Shown: in pieces, positions 1-5,481 of the stretch
Layout of the letters: each line of letters begins with the position of its first letter
Numbering within the stretch: the first letter of the stretch is position 1
Assembly: GCA_016936035.1 (NCBI GenBank)
Contig: JAFGPU010000336.1
Coordinates: forward strand, 1 to 5,817
Source of the DNA: Acidimicrobiales bacterium
GTDB lineage: Bacteria; Actinomycetota; Acidimicrobiia; Acidimicrobiales; VFJN01
Reading direction: 5' to 3'
DNA length: 5,817 nucleotides
Made by a program: the position numbers and the translations under genes
The notes under the pieces: generated by a model
What the model saw: the letters and a program-made list of their open reading frames with translations, nothing else
Databases searched by the model: none
Told to the model about the DNA's origin: nothing

Positions 1-1089
1 CAGGGCATCGTGCACATCATCGGCCCCGAGCAGGGCCTCACCCAGCCGGGCATGACCATCGTGTGCGGCGACAGCCACACCTCGACCCACGGCGCGTTCG
101 GCGCGCTGGCCTTCGGCATCGGCACCAGCGAGGTCGAGCACGTGCTCGCCACCCAGACCCTGCCCCAGCAGCGCCCGGGCACGATGGCCGTCACCGTCGA
201 GGGCGAGCTGCCCGCCGGCGCCACCGCCAAGGACGTGATCCTGGCCATCATCGGCCGCATCGGCACCGGTGGCGGCATCGGGTCCATCATCGAGTACCGC
301 GGCTCCGCCATCCGCTCGCTGTCGATGGAGGGCCGCATGACGGTGTGCAACATGTCGATCGAGGCGGGCGCCAAGGCCGGCATGATCGCCCCCGACGAGA
401 CCACCTTCGCCTACCTCGACGGCCGCCCGCACGCACCCACCGGGGCGGCGTGGGACGAGGCACTCGACGACTGGCGCAGCCTGGCGACCGACGAGGGCGC
501 GACGTTCGACAAGGAGGTCGTCCTCGACGCCGCCGACATCGTCCCCCACGTGTCGTGGGGCACCAACCCCGGGCAGGTCGCCCCGATCTCCGGGACGGTC
601 CCCGATCCCGACAGCTTCGCCGAGGCCCCCGAGCGCGAGGCCGCCGCCCGCGCCCTCGAGTACATGGCGCTCACGCCCGGCACCCCGCTGCGCGACGTCG
701 CGGTCGACACCGTGTTCATCGGGTCGTGCACCAACGGCCGCATCGAGGACCTGCGGGCCGTGGCCGCGGTCGCGGAGGGTCGCCACGTCGCGGACGGTGT
801 CCGCACCCTGGTGGTGCCGGGCAGTCACGCCGTCAAGGCGCAGGCCGAGGCCGAGGGCCTCGACAAGGTGCTCGTCGACGCCGGGTTCGACTGGCGCGAG
901 CCCGGGTGCTCGATGTGCCTGGCCATGAACCCCGACAAGCTCGCGCCCGGCGAGCGGGCGGCATCGACCAGCAACCGCAACTTCGAGGGACGCCAGGGCC
1001 GGGGCGGCCGCACCCACCTGGTATCACCCGCCGTCGCCGCCGCCACCGCCGTCGCCGGCACCCTGGCCACCCCCGCCGACCTCGATTGA
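1..1089 (+). CDS. leuC: 3-isopropylmalate dehydratase large subunit, 5' end missing
   Basis: This is the large catalytic subunit of isopropylmalate isomerase. With LeuD it converts 2-isopropylmalate to 3-isopropylmalate in cytoplasmic leucine biosynthesis. The window opens inside the gene, frame 1 is open from base 1, and 362 residues remain of roughly 465-470 usual for the family, so about the first 100 are missing. Visible aconitase-superfamily motifs are [13 protein letters not shown] near residue 22, and the [4Fe-4S] ligands: Cys243 in IGSCTNG, then Cys303 and Cys306 in the CxxC of PGCSMC. The C-terminal RNFEGRQG and the [13 protein letters not shown] ending are typical of LeuC and argue against aconitase itself. 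leuD follows after 20 nt on the same strand, so the two are almost certainly co-transcribed. A GTG at base 10 is internal and not the real start. No damage is seen. Confidence 0.97.
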   Translation, partial: QGIVHIIGPEQGLTQPGMTIVCGDSHTSTHGAFGALAFGIGTSEVEHVLATQTLPQQRPGTMAVTVEGELPAGATAKDVILAIIGRIGTGGGIGSIIEYRGSAIRSLSMEGRMTVCNMSIEAGAKAGMIAPDETTFAYLDGRPHAPTGAAWDEALDDWRSLATDEGATFDKEVVLDAADIVPHVSWGTNPGQVAPISGTVPDPDSFAEAPEREAAARALEYMALTPGTPLRDVAVDTVFIGSCTNGRIEDLRAVAAVAEGRHVADGVRTLVVPGSHAVKAQAEAEGLDKVLVDAGFDWREPGCSMCLAMNPDKLAPGERAASTSNRNFEGRQGRGGRTHLVSPAVAAATAVAGTLATPADLD

Positions 1090-1094
1090 GCCCC

Positions 1095-1099
1095 AGGAG
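1095..1099 (+). promoter_or_regulatory. Ribosome binding site of leuD
   Basis: AGGAG lies 10 nt before the ATG at 1110, inside the 20-nt leuC-leuD gap. It supports the chosen leuD start and shows that leuD has its own translation initiation site rather than relying only on coupling. Confidence 0.7.
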
Positions 1100-1109
1100 C
1101 ACGCACGCC

Positions 1110-1706
1110 ATGAACCCCGTCCGCATCGTCCAGGGCACCGCCGTCCCGCTCGACCGCTCCGACGTCGACACCGACCAGATCATCCCCGCCGAGTGGCTGA
1201 AGCGCGTCGAGCGCACCGGGTTCGGGCGGGGCCTGTTCTCGACCTGGCGCGACGAGCGCGACTTCGTCCTCAACCGCGAGGCCCACGCCGGGGCGACCAT
1301 CCTGGTGGCCGGACCCAACTTCGGCACCGGCTCGTCGCGGGAGCACGCCGTGTGGGCCATCACCGACTACGGCTTCCAGGCGGTCGTCAGCCCCCGGTTC
1401 GGCGACATCTTCCGCAACAACGCCACCAAGAACGGCCTCGTCCCGGTTGTCGTGCCGCCCGACGTCGGCCAGGCCCTGCTGCGGGCGGTCGAGGCCGACC
1501 CCACCCTCGAGATCACCATCGACGTCGAGCGGCGCACGCTCGCAGCCCCCGCCGCAGGCATCGAGTGCGAGTTCCCGCTCGACGACGCCACCCGCGAGCG
1601 GTTCCTCGAGGGCCTCGACGACATCGGCATCACCCTGCGCGACGCCGGCACCATCGACACCTACGAGGCCACCCGCCCCGGCTGGCTGCCCACGACCGCC
1701 GCCTGA
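1110..1706 (+). CDS. leuD: 3-isopropylmalate dehydratase small subunit
   Basis: This is the small (swivel-domain) subunit of isopropylmalate isomerase, which completes the active site with LeuC. It has 198 residues, normal for bacterial LeuD of the long type. Motifs are DTDQIIPAEWL at residues 20-30, the family signature GPNFGTGSSREHA at 68-80 (the GSSREHA loop contacts substrate), and SPRFGDIFRNNATKNG at 94-109. The ATG at 1110 is preceded by AGGAG at 10 nt and gives the expected N-terminus. The reading frame stays open upstream through all of leuC, but that extension is an out-of-frame shadow of leuC. The stop codon TGA lies inside a hairpin stem shared with the convergent kinase gene, whose stop is only 3 nt away. 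Confidence 0.97.
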   Translation: MNPVRIVQGTAVPLDRSDVDTDQIIPAEWLKRVERTGFGRGLFSTWRDERDFVLNREAHAGATILVAGPNFGTGSSREHAVWAITDYGFQAVVSPRFGDIFRNNATKNGLVPVVVPPDVGQALLRAVEADPTLEITIDVERRTLAAPAAGIECEFPLDDATRERFLEGLDDIGITLRDAGTIDTYEATRPGWLPTTAA

Positions 1707-1720
1707 CCGTCAGGCGTCGG
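1696..1720. terminator. Possible bidirectional terminator hairpin between convergent genes
   Basis: CGCCTGA (1700-1706), loop CCG, TCAGGCG (1710-1716) is a perfect 7-bp stem. After one C-T mismatch it gains three more pairs (CCG 1696-1698 with CGG 1718-1720). The stem contains the TGA of leuD and, on the other strand, the TGA of the kinase gene. It sits exactly where two convergent transcripts meet. There is no T tract on either side, so it is not a classical intrinsic terminator; actinobacterial terminators often lack one. The hairpin is seen directly, the function is inferred. Confidence 0.5.
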
Positions 1721-2135
1721 CGACCACGCCGGCCGGCGGCACCCCCGCCCCGAGCGACTGCACCAGCGCCACCGTCGTGCCGGCGGCGCCGCTCGACACG
1801 TCGACCCGGTCGACGAGGGCGTCCATCAGCGCCAGGCCCCGGTGGCCGAGGGCGAGCGGCGCAGGCATCGTCGGGTGGCGCGGCGGGTCGAACCCGACGC
1901 CGTCGTCGGCGATCGTCACCGTCGCCCGACCGTCCTCGACGCTGACGGTCAGGGTGACGGCGGTGCCCCCCGCGTGGAGGACGGCGTTGTTACACGCTTC
2001 GGCGACCGCGAGCACGAGCGCGTCGACCACCTGCCCCGGGGCGCCGGCCGACCGCAGGGCGTGGGCGACGAAGGCCCGCGCGGATGGTACGGCCGATCGC
2101 TCGCGCCGGAACCACCTGCTCGTTCGCACCTCCAT
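1710..2135 (-). CDS. RsbW/SpoIIAB-type anti-sigma serine kinase (GHKL ATPase)
   Basis: This 141-residue protein is a small histidine-kinase-like ATPase. In partner switching such proteins bind a SigB/SigF-type sigma factor and phosphorylate a STAS antagonist. All ATP-site boxes look intact: N-box AEACNNAVLHA with Glu46 and Mg-binding Asn50, G1 box DDGVGF at 77-82, G2 box GHRGLALM at 97-104 and GTT at 119-121. The N-terminus (AVPSARAFVAHAL, 15-27) is typical of the family. The ATG at 2135 has no clear Shine-Dalgarno sequence, but it lies 11 nt downstream of a SigF-like -10 element, so the message could be nearly leaderless. The gene is divergent from the degenerate anti-sigma-like gene and the sigma gene, and convergent with leuD. 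Likely partners are the sigma factor at 2603-3358 and the STAS protein at 3373-3699; this pairing is inferred from position. Confidence 0.9.
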   Translation of the reverse strand: MEVRTSRWFRRERSAVPSARAFVAHALRSAGAPGQVVDALVLAVAEACNNAVLHAGGTAVTLTVSVEDGRATVTIADDGVGFDPPRHPTMPAPLALGHRGLALMDALVDRVDVSSGAAGTTVALVQSLGAGVPPAGVVADA

Positions 2136-2146
2136 CGCCGCTCGCC

Positions 2147-2172
2147 GTACCCTGCGGCAGCGACCGACAAAC
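2147..2172 (-). promoter_or_regulatory. Predicted SigF/SigB-type promoter of the kinase gene
   Basis: Read on the minus strand, GTTT (2172-2169) is followed after 16 nt by GGGTAC (2152-2147). The published consensus for SigB/SigF-group factors in Bacillus, Mycobacterium and Streptomyces is about GTTT, 14-17 nt, GGGTAT/C. The element sits in the 72-nt divergent region and points at the kinase start, with 11 nt between the -10 element and the ATG. A transcription start 6-8 nt after the -10 would leave a leader of only a few bases, which agrees with the absence of a good ribosome binding site. The match is seen; recognition by the neighbouring sigma factor is inferred. Confidence 0.65.
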
Positions 2173-2192
2173 TCGCACCCGCTTCGGCTGAC

Positions 2193-2197
2193 GGAGG
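2193..2197 (+). promoter_or_regulatory. Ribosome binding site of the degenerate anti-sigma-like gene
   Basis: GGAGG lies 10 nt before the ATG at 2208. It fixes the start of this gene. The open frame continues upstream to about 1842, but that part is the antisense shadow of the kinase gene. Confidence 0.75.
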
Positions 2198-2207
2198 CGC
2201 GACGCTC

Positions 2208-2606
2208 ATGGACAGACCCCGCCCCATCCAGCTGACCGCGCCGGCCGAACGCCGGTCGGTGCGACTCGCCCGCATCCTGGCGGCGGGCGTCGCGGCCGAT
2301 GCCGACCTGAGCATCGACGACACCGAGGACCTGCGCATCGCCGTGAGCGAGCTGGTGGCGCTGCTCGTCGACGGTCTCGACGAGGCCGATGCCACCCTCC
2401 CCCCGATCTCGGTCGAGTTCCGCCGGTCTCCGGGCGAGGTCGTCGTCGTGGGACGGCGGCCCGCCGTCGACGGCGTGCCGGAGACCGCCGGGGTCGACGA
2501 CCTGGCGCTCGAGATCCTGCGGGTCGTCGTCGACGACCACGCCTTCGACGTCGACGACTCCGGTCGCCGCTTCCGCCTGGTCAAGCGGACGCGCGCGTCC
2601 TCATGA
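2208..2606 (+). CDS. Degenerate RsbW-like anti-sigma factor (possible pseudokinase)
   Basis: The protein has 132 residues and the overall pattern of a small GHKL anti-sigma ATPase. There is an N-terminal strand and helix (9-29), a helix resembling the N-box (DLRIAVSELVALLVDG, 41-56), a central strand pair (67-83), and LALEILRVVVDD (99-110) where the G2 region and following helix normally lie. The ATP-site residues are not conserved. Glu48 is present, but the position of the Mg-binding Asn is Leu52, and no DxGxG G1 box exists. It may therefore bind the sigma factor without phosphorylating a STAS partner; this is inference. The stop overlaps the sigma start as ATGA (2603-2606), so the two proteins are translationally coupled, as in known anti-sigma/sigma pairs. 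Family assignment rests on pattern and context and is less certain than for the divergent intact kinase. Confidence 0.75.
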   Translation: MDRPRPIQLTAPAERRSVRLARILAAGVAADADLSIDDTEDLRIAVSELVALLVDGLDEADATLPPISVEFRRSPGEVVVVGRRPAVDGVPETAGVDDLALEILRVVVDDHAFDVDDSGRRFRLVKRTRASS

Positions 2607-3358
2607 CCCTCGACCACGACGACGACGGCGACCGGCTCGCCTCCCTGTTCCTCGCCTACCGCGAGAGTGGCGATCGCGCCATCCGCAACCAGCTCGTCGA
2701 GGCGCACCGCGGGCTGGCGGCGTCGATCGCCAACGACTACCGCGGACGCGGCGTCGAGCTCGACGACCTCGTGCAGATCGCGATGCTCGGCACCCTGAAG
2801 GCCGTCGAGCGCTTCGACCCCGCCCGCGGCATCCCCTTCTCGTCGTTCGCCAGCCGGACGGTCAACGGCGAGATCAAGCGCTACTTCCGCGACCGCACCT
2901 GGGCCGTGCGACCGCCCCGCAGCGCCCAGGAGCGCCACCTCGACCTGCGGCGGGCGCGCACCGCCCTGTCGTCACGGCTCGGGCGACCGCCCACCGTGCA
3001 GGAGCTGGCCGCCGAGCTCGGCATCGCCGCCGACGAGGTGCTCGACGCCCTCGAGGCCGGCGCGGCCTACCGCGCCACCAGCCTGGACGCTCGCCGCCCC
3101 GGCGAGGACGACGACATCTCGGCGCTGGCCGACCGCCTCGCCGGCACCGACGTGCCCAGCCGCCCCGTCGAGCTGCGCATGCTGGTCGCCCAGCTGCTCG
3201 ACACGCTCCCCGAACGGGAGGCCACGATCCTGCGGTTGCGGTTCTACGAGGACATGACGCAGACCGAGATCGCCCACCGGCTCGGCATCAGCCAGATGCA
3301 CGTGTCCCGCCTGATGCGGCGCTGCCTGGACGACCTGCGGGCCATCCTCGAACGCTGA
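2603..3358 (+). CDS. SigB/SigF/SigG-family RNA polymerase sigma factor
   Basis: This 251-residue group 3 sigma-70 factor directs RNA polymerase to alternative promoters, typically for stress or developmental genes. Region 2 spans about 11-104, with ELDDLVQIAMLGTLKAVERFD (2.1-2.2) and RTVNGEIKRYFRDRTWAVR (2.3-2.4, -10 recognition). Region 3 is about 106-180 (LGRPPTVQELAAELGI). Region 4 is about 195-251, with LPEREATILRLRFYEDMTQTEIA and the helix-turn-helix LGISQMHVSRL for the -35 element. The order and wording match B. subtilis SigF closely and exclude ECF factors, which lack region 3. The start ATG overlaps the stop of the upstream anti-sigma-like gene by 4 nt and has no evident Shine-Dalgarno, which suggests coupled re-initiation. 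The convergent STAS gene ends 14 nt away. No promoter of the SigF type was found in front of this operon. Confidence 0.95.
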   Translation: MTLDHDDDGDRLASLFLAYRESGDRAIRNQLVEAHRGLAASIANDYRGRGVELDDLVQIAMLGTLKAVERFDPARGIPFSSFASRTVNGEIKRYFRDRTWAVRPPRSAQERHLDLRRARTALSSRLGRPPTVQELAAELGIAADEVLDALEAGAAYRATSLDARRPGEDDDISALADRLAGTDVPSRPVELRMLVAQLLDTLPEREATILRLRFYEDMTQTEIAHRLGISQMHVSRLMRRCLDDLRAILER

Positions 3359-3372
3359 GGTCCCGCGCGTCG

Positions 3373-3699
3373 TCAGTCGCCGTCGACGGTCAGCAGGTCG
3401 CCGAGGCGGGTGATCTCGAACAGGCGCTGCACCTGCGGCGGCACCGACCGCAGCACCAGAGCGCCGCCGCTCGACGCCGCGTGCCGGTGGATGGCCACCA
3501 GCACGCCCAGCCCGCTCGAATCGACGAAGCCGACGTCGGAGAGGTCGAGGTCGAGCGCCGTGTGGCCGGCGTCGACCAGCCGGGCCAGCTCGCGCTTGAC
3601 GCCGTCCGACGTGACGATGTCGAGGTCGCCCGAGAGGCGAGCCTCGACGCGCTCGTCGACCTGCTCGACGACCTCGAGGTGGGAAGGCTCGCTCGACAC
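3373..3699 (-). CDS. STAS-domain anti-sigma factor antagonist (RsbV/SpoIIAA-like)
   Basis: The 108-residue product is a single STAS domain. Its motif FVDSSGLGVLVAIHR (58-72) contains the serine pair (61-62), one of which is phosphorylated by RsbW-type kinases in SpoIIAA and RsbV. It also has the usual RLSGDLDI strand near 21-28 and the C-terminal VQRLFEITRLGDLL. When unphosphorylated, such proteins bind the kinase and free the sigma factor. I chose GTG at 3699, which has AGG at 9 nt spacing. A TTG at 3708 would add three residues but has AGG directly against it. No ATG is available, and the in-frame upstream stop is the stop of the peptidase gene. That gene ends 30 nt upstream on the same strand, so read-through transcription is likely. 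Its sigma and kinase partners are probably the convergent and divergent neighbours. Confidence 0.92.
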   Translation of the reverse strand: MSSEPSHLEVVEQVDERVEARLSGDLDIVTSDGVKRELARLVDAGHTALDLDLSDVGFVDSSGLGVLVAIHRHAASSGGALVLRSVPPQVQRLFEITRLGDLLTVDGD

Positions 3700-3729
3700 G
3701 GCGGCCAACCTAACGCAGCGGCCGCCCCG

Positions 3730-5289
3730 TCAGGTGACCCACTCGTGAAGATCCGGCAGCCGCGGGGCCCGCAGCCAGGCGTCGAACAGCCCGGTCAGAT
3801 CCTGCCCGGCGACCTCCTCGGCCAGCGCCTCGAAGTCTGCGGTCGACGCCGAACCACCACCGTGGCGCTCGACCCAGGTGCGCAGCACCGTGAAGAACGC
3901 GTCGTCGCCGATCGTGGCGCGGACCGCGTGGAGCGTCAGCGCGCCCCGGTCGTAGACGGACGGGTCGAACAGCGTGGCCGCTCCCGGATCGCCAGGGGGG
4001 CGGTCGAGCAGCCCCGACGTGCCCGCTGCCGCCTCGGCGAAGTCATCGACGGTGCCGTTGCCGTCGTGCTCCTGCCAGAGCCACTGGGCGTAGGTGGCGA
4101 ACCCCTCGTTGAGCCAGATGTCCTGCCAGCTCGCCGGGCTGACCGCGTTGCCGAACCACTGGTGCGCCAGCTCGTGCGCCACGACCGCCTCGGACCCCGC
4201 GGCGTCGGTGCCGAACAGCGACAGCGTCTGGGTCTCGAGCGCGAACCCGAGGGGGTCGTCGACGACGACCGCGCCGTAGGCCACGAACGGGTACGGCCCG
4301 AACATGTCGTCGAAGACGTCGATCATCTCGCCGGTGCGCACCATCGACGTGCCGTACCGGTCGGCGACGTCGGCGTCGAAGGCGTGCCGGATGACGAGGC
4401 CGTCCGGTCCGGCCGTCTCGTCGAACACCAGGTCGGCGATGACGACCTGCACTAGGTAGCTGGCCATCGGGTCGGGCGCGTCGTAGTCCCACGTGGTCAC
4501 GCCGTCGCCCGTCGTCGTGCCCGTCAGACGCCCGTTCGCCGCCACCTCCAAGCCCTCGGGCACCGTCACCCGCAGCCGGTAGGTGGCCTTGTCGCTCGGG
4601 TGGTCGTTGACCGGGAACAGGGTGGCCGCCCCGTGGGGCTCGAAGACCGCGTAGACCTCGTCGCCGTCCGCGACCCAGCCGGGGTCGAGCAGGTCGGCGC
4701 CGTCGATCGTGCGGGGACCGGCGCTGTAGGTGAACGCGACGCTGAACGACGCCCCCGCAGCGATGGGCGCGGCGGGAACCACCTCGAGGTCGCGGTCGCC
4801 CGACACGGTCGCCTCCGCGGGCTCGCCGTCGACGGTGACCGTGGCGAGGTCGAGGCCGATGGCGTCGATCACCAGGCTGTCCAGCTCGTCGGTCGCCGTG
4901 GCCGAGATGGTCGCGACCCCGTCGACGCGCTGATCGTCGGGGTGCCAGGCGAGGTCGAGGTCGTAGTGGGTGACGTCGTAGCCGCCGTTGCCGGCCGCGG
5001 GAAAGTACGGGTCACCCACCCCGCCGGCCCCCGCGCCGGCGTCGGCGTCTGCGTCGGTGTCGGCGGCGCCGCCGGGACCGGGAGCGTCACGCCGGGGGCG
5101 ATCGCCCGCCAGGTCGTCGTCGCCGGGCTCGGCGCCGCCGACCAGCACCAGGGCCGCGACCACCGCGACCACGGCGGCAACGGCCCCCGCCACGGCGAGC
5201 GCCCGCCGGCGCAGGCGTACGGCGGTCGGCGGTGACGGCGAGATCTCGGGGGTGCCGGGATGCGTCATGCGCCGGGGAGGATGGCACAT
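3730..5289 (-). CDS. Membrane-anchored or secreted M1-family zinc metallopeptidase
   Basis: This 519-residue gluzincin aminopeptidase removes N-terminal residues from peptides. The zinc site is complete: H372-E373-L-A-H376, then E395 in WLNEGFATY, exactly 18 residues after the second His. GFALETQ (348-354) takes the place of the GAMEN exopeptidase loop, and Tyr446 in VYDRGALTLH fits the catalytic tyrosine. Residues 1-29 are basic at the end (RLRRR) and are followed by one hydrophobic segment (about 30-51) without a lipobox. The catalytic part is therefore outside the membrane, either anchored or released. Residues 52-98 are a flexible Asp/Ala/Gly/Pro linker. The N-terminal beta domain covers about 105-290. 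The large C-terminal helical domain of PepN-type enzymes is absent, as is common in short actinobacterial M1 enzymes. ATG 5289 has GGAGG at 11 nt; the second ATG (5268) lacks such a site. The substrate is unknown. Confidence 0.93.
   Translation of the reverse strand: MCHPPRRMTHPGTPEISPSPPTAVRLRRRALAVAGAVAAVVAVVAALVLVGGAEPGDDDLAGDRPRRDAPGPGGAADTDADADAGAGAGGVGDPYFPAAGNGGYDVTHYDLDLAWHPDDQRVDGVATISATATDELDSLVIDAIGLDLATVTVDGEPAEATVSGDRDLEVVPAAPIAAGASFSVAFTYSAGPRTIDGADLLDPGWVADGDEVYAVFEPHGAATLFPVNDHPSDKATYRLRVTVPEGLEVAANGRLTGTTTGDGVTTWDYDAPDPMASYLVQVVIADLVFDETAGPDGLVIRHAFDADVADRYGTSMVRTGEMIDVFDDMFGPYPFVAYGAVVVDDPLGFALETQTLSLFGTDAAGSEAVVAHELAHQWFGNAVSPASWQDIWLNEGFATYAQWLWQEHDGNGTVDDFAEAAAGTSGLLDRPPGDPGAATLFDPSVYDRGALTLHAVRATIGDDAFFTVLRTWVERHGGGSASTADFEALAEEVAGQDLTGLFDAWLRAPRLPDLHEWVT
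5039..5062. repeat. Imperfect hexamer repeat in the peptidase linker
   Basis: Four imperfect tandem hexamers (GCGTCG, GCGTCT, GCGTCG, GTGTCG on the plus strand) encode the alternating Asp-Ala/Thr run of the linker after the transmembrane segment. Such in-frame repeats can change linker length by slippage without breaking the frame. Confidence 0.6.
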
Positions 5290-5300
5290 GCCACGACCGC

Positions 5301-5314
5301 CCTCCCGCCGGGAG
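5301..5314 (-). promoter_or_regulatory. Ribosome binding site of the peptidase gene within a small hairpin
   Basis: On the minus strand GGAGG (5305-5301) lies 11 nt before the ATG at 5289. CTCCC (5314-5310 on the minus strand) can pair with GGGAG (5306-5302) across a 3-nt loop, which would bury most of the Shine-Dalgarno sequence. The site supports the start choice; whether the hairpin forms is inference. Confidence 0.55.
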
Positions 5315-5334
5315 CCGGGGTGAGACCCGACCCC

Positions 5335-5351
5335 GACGGGAGGAACCCGTC
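5335..5351. repeat. Inverted repeat in the leader of the peptidase gene
   Basis: GACGGG (5335-5340) and CCCGTC (5346-5351) form a perfect 6-bp stem with a 5-nt loop. A second, weaker pair, TGCCC (5357-5361) with GGGCA (5374-5378), lies next to it. Both would be in the 5' leader of the peptidase message. No known riboswitch was recognised. Confidence 0.45.
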
Positions 5352-5413
5352 ACGAATGCCCGGCCCAGGCACAGGGCACTCGCTCGGCGTTCGTTCGGCC
5401 GTTGGGAGTGAGG

Positions 5414-5419
5414 ATCGTA
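5414..5419 (-). promoter_or_regulatory. Weak candidate -10 element for the peptidase gene
   Basis: TACGAT on the minus strand (5419-5414) matches 4 of 6 bases of TATAAT. No good -35 element sits 16-18 nt upstream. If real, transcription would start near 5407 and leave a leader of about 118 nt. This is a weak call. Confidence 0.25.
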
Positions 5420-5426
5420 GCGCACT

Positions 5427-5442
5427 TGTGACGTGCGTTACA
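5427..5442. promoter_or_regulatory. CRP/FNR-family-like operator
   Basis: TGTGA (5427-5431), 6 nt, TTACA (5438-5442) matches the CRP consensus TGTGA-N6-TCACA at 9 of 10 positions. It lies in the intergenic region between the leuA stop and the peptidase start, beside a rare AT-rich patch (5454-5462). It would overlap the -35 region of the weak promoter candidate, a position more typical of repression. The match is seen; binding by a CRP/GlxR-like protein is inferred. Confidence 0.4.
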
Positions 5443-5481
5443 CCCCTTCCGGGAAAAATTCTCCGGTGCGCGTGGCCGTGA

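Noticed and set aside
63..1706. A 547-codon open frame covering leuC and leuD
   Set aside because: Only the part from 1110 is real (leuD). The upstream part is an Arg/Pro/His-rich shadow of leuC caused by high GC at third positions.
2085..2090. TGGTAC as a SigF-type -10 element reading towards the sigma operon
   Set aside because: There is no GTTT-like -35 element at a suitable distance upstream.
2123..2153. Plus-strand promoter TTCGCA-N19-TACCCT for the sigma operon
   Set aside because: Both elements are weak, the spacer is too long, and the -10 is mostly the complement of the stronger minus-strand GGGTAC.
1842..2207. N-terminal extension of the degenerate anti-sigma-like protein
   Set aside because: It is antisense to the intact kinase gene; GGAGG at 2193-2197 marks the ATG at 2208 as the start.
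2136..2540. N-terminal extension of the kinase on the minus strand
   Set aside because: It would run antisense through the divergent gene and across the predicted SigF-type promoter; the ATG at 2135 gives the normal family N-terminus.
2389..4455. A 688-codon plus-strand open frame across the sigma, STAS and peptidase genes
   Set aside because: It is low-complexity Arg/Ala/Pro-rich, runs antisense or out of frame to three well-recognised genes, and shows no domain.
4600..5235. A 211-codon plus-strand open frame opposite the peptidase N-terminal half
   Set aside because: It is an antisense shadow of a clear M1 peptidase; its Val/Gly/Asp repeats mirror the codons on the other strand.
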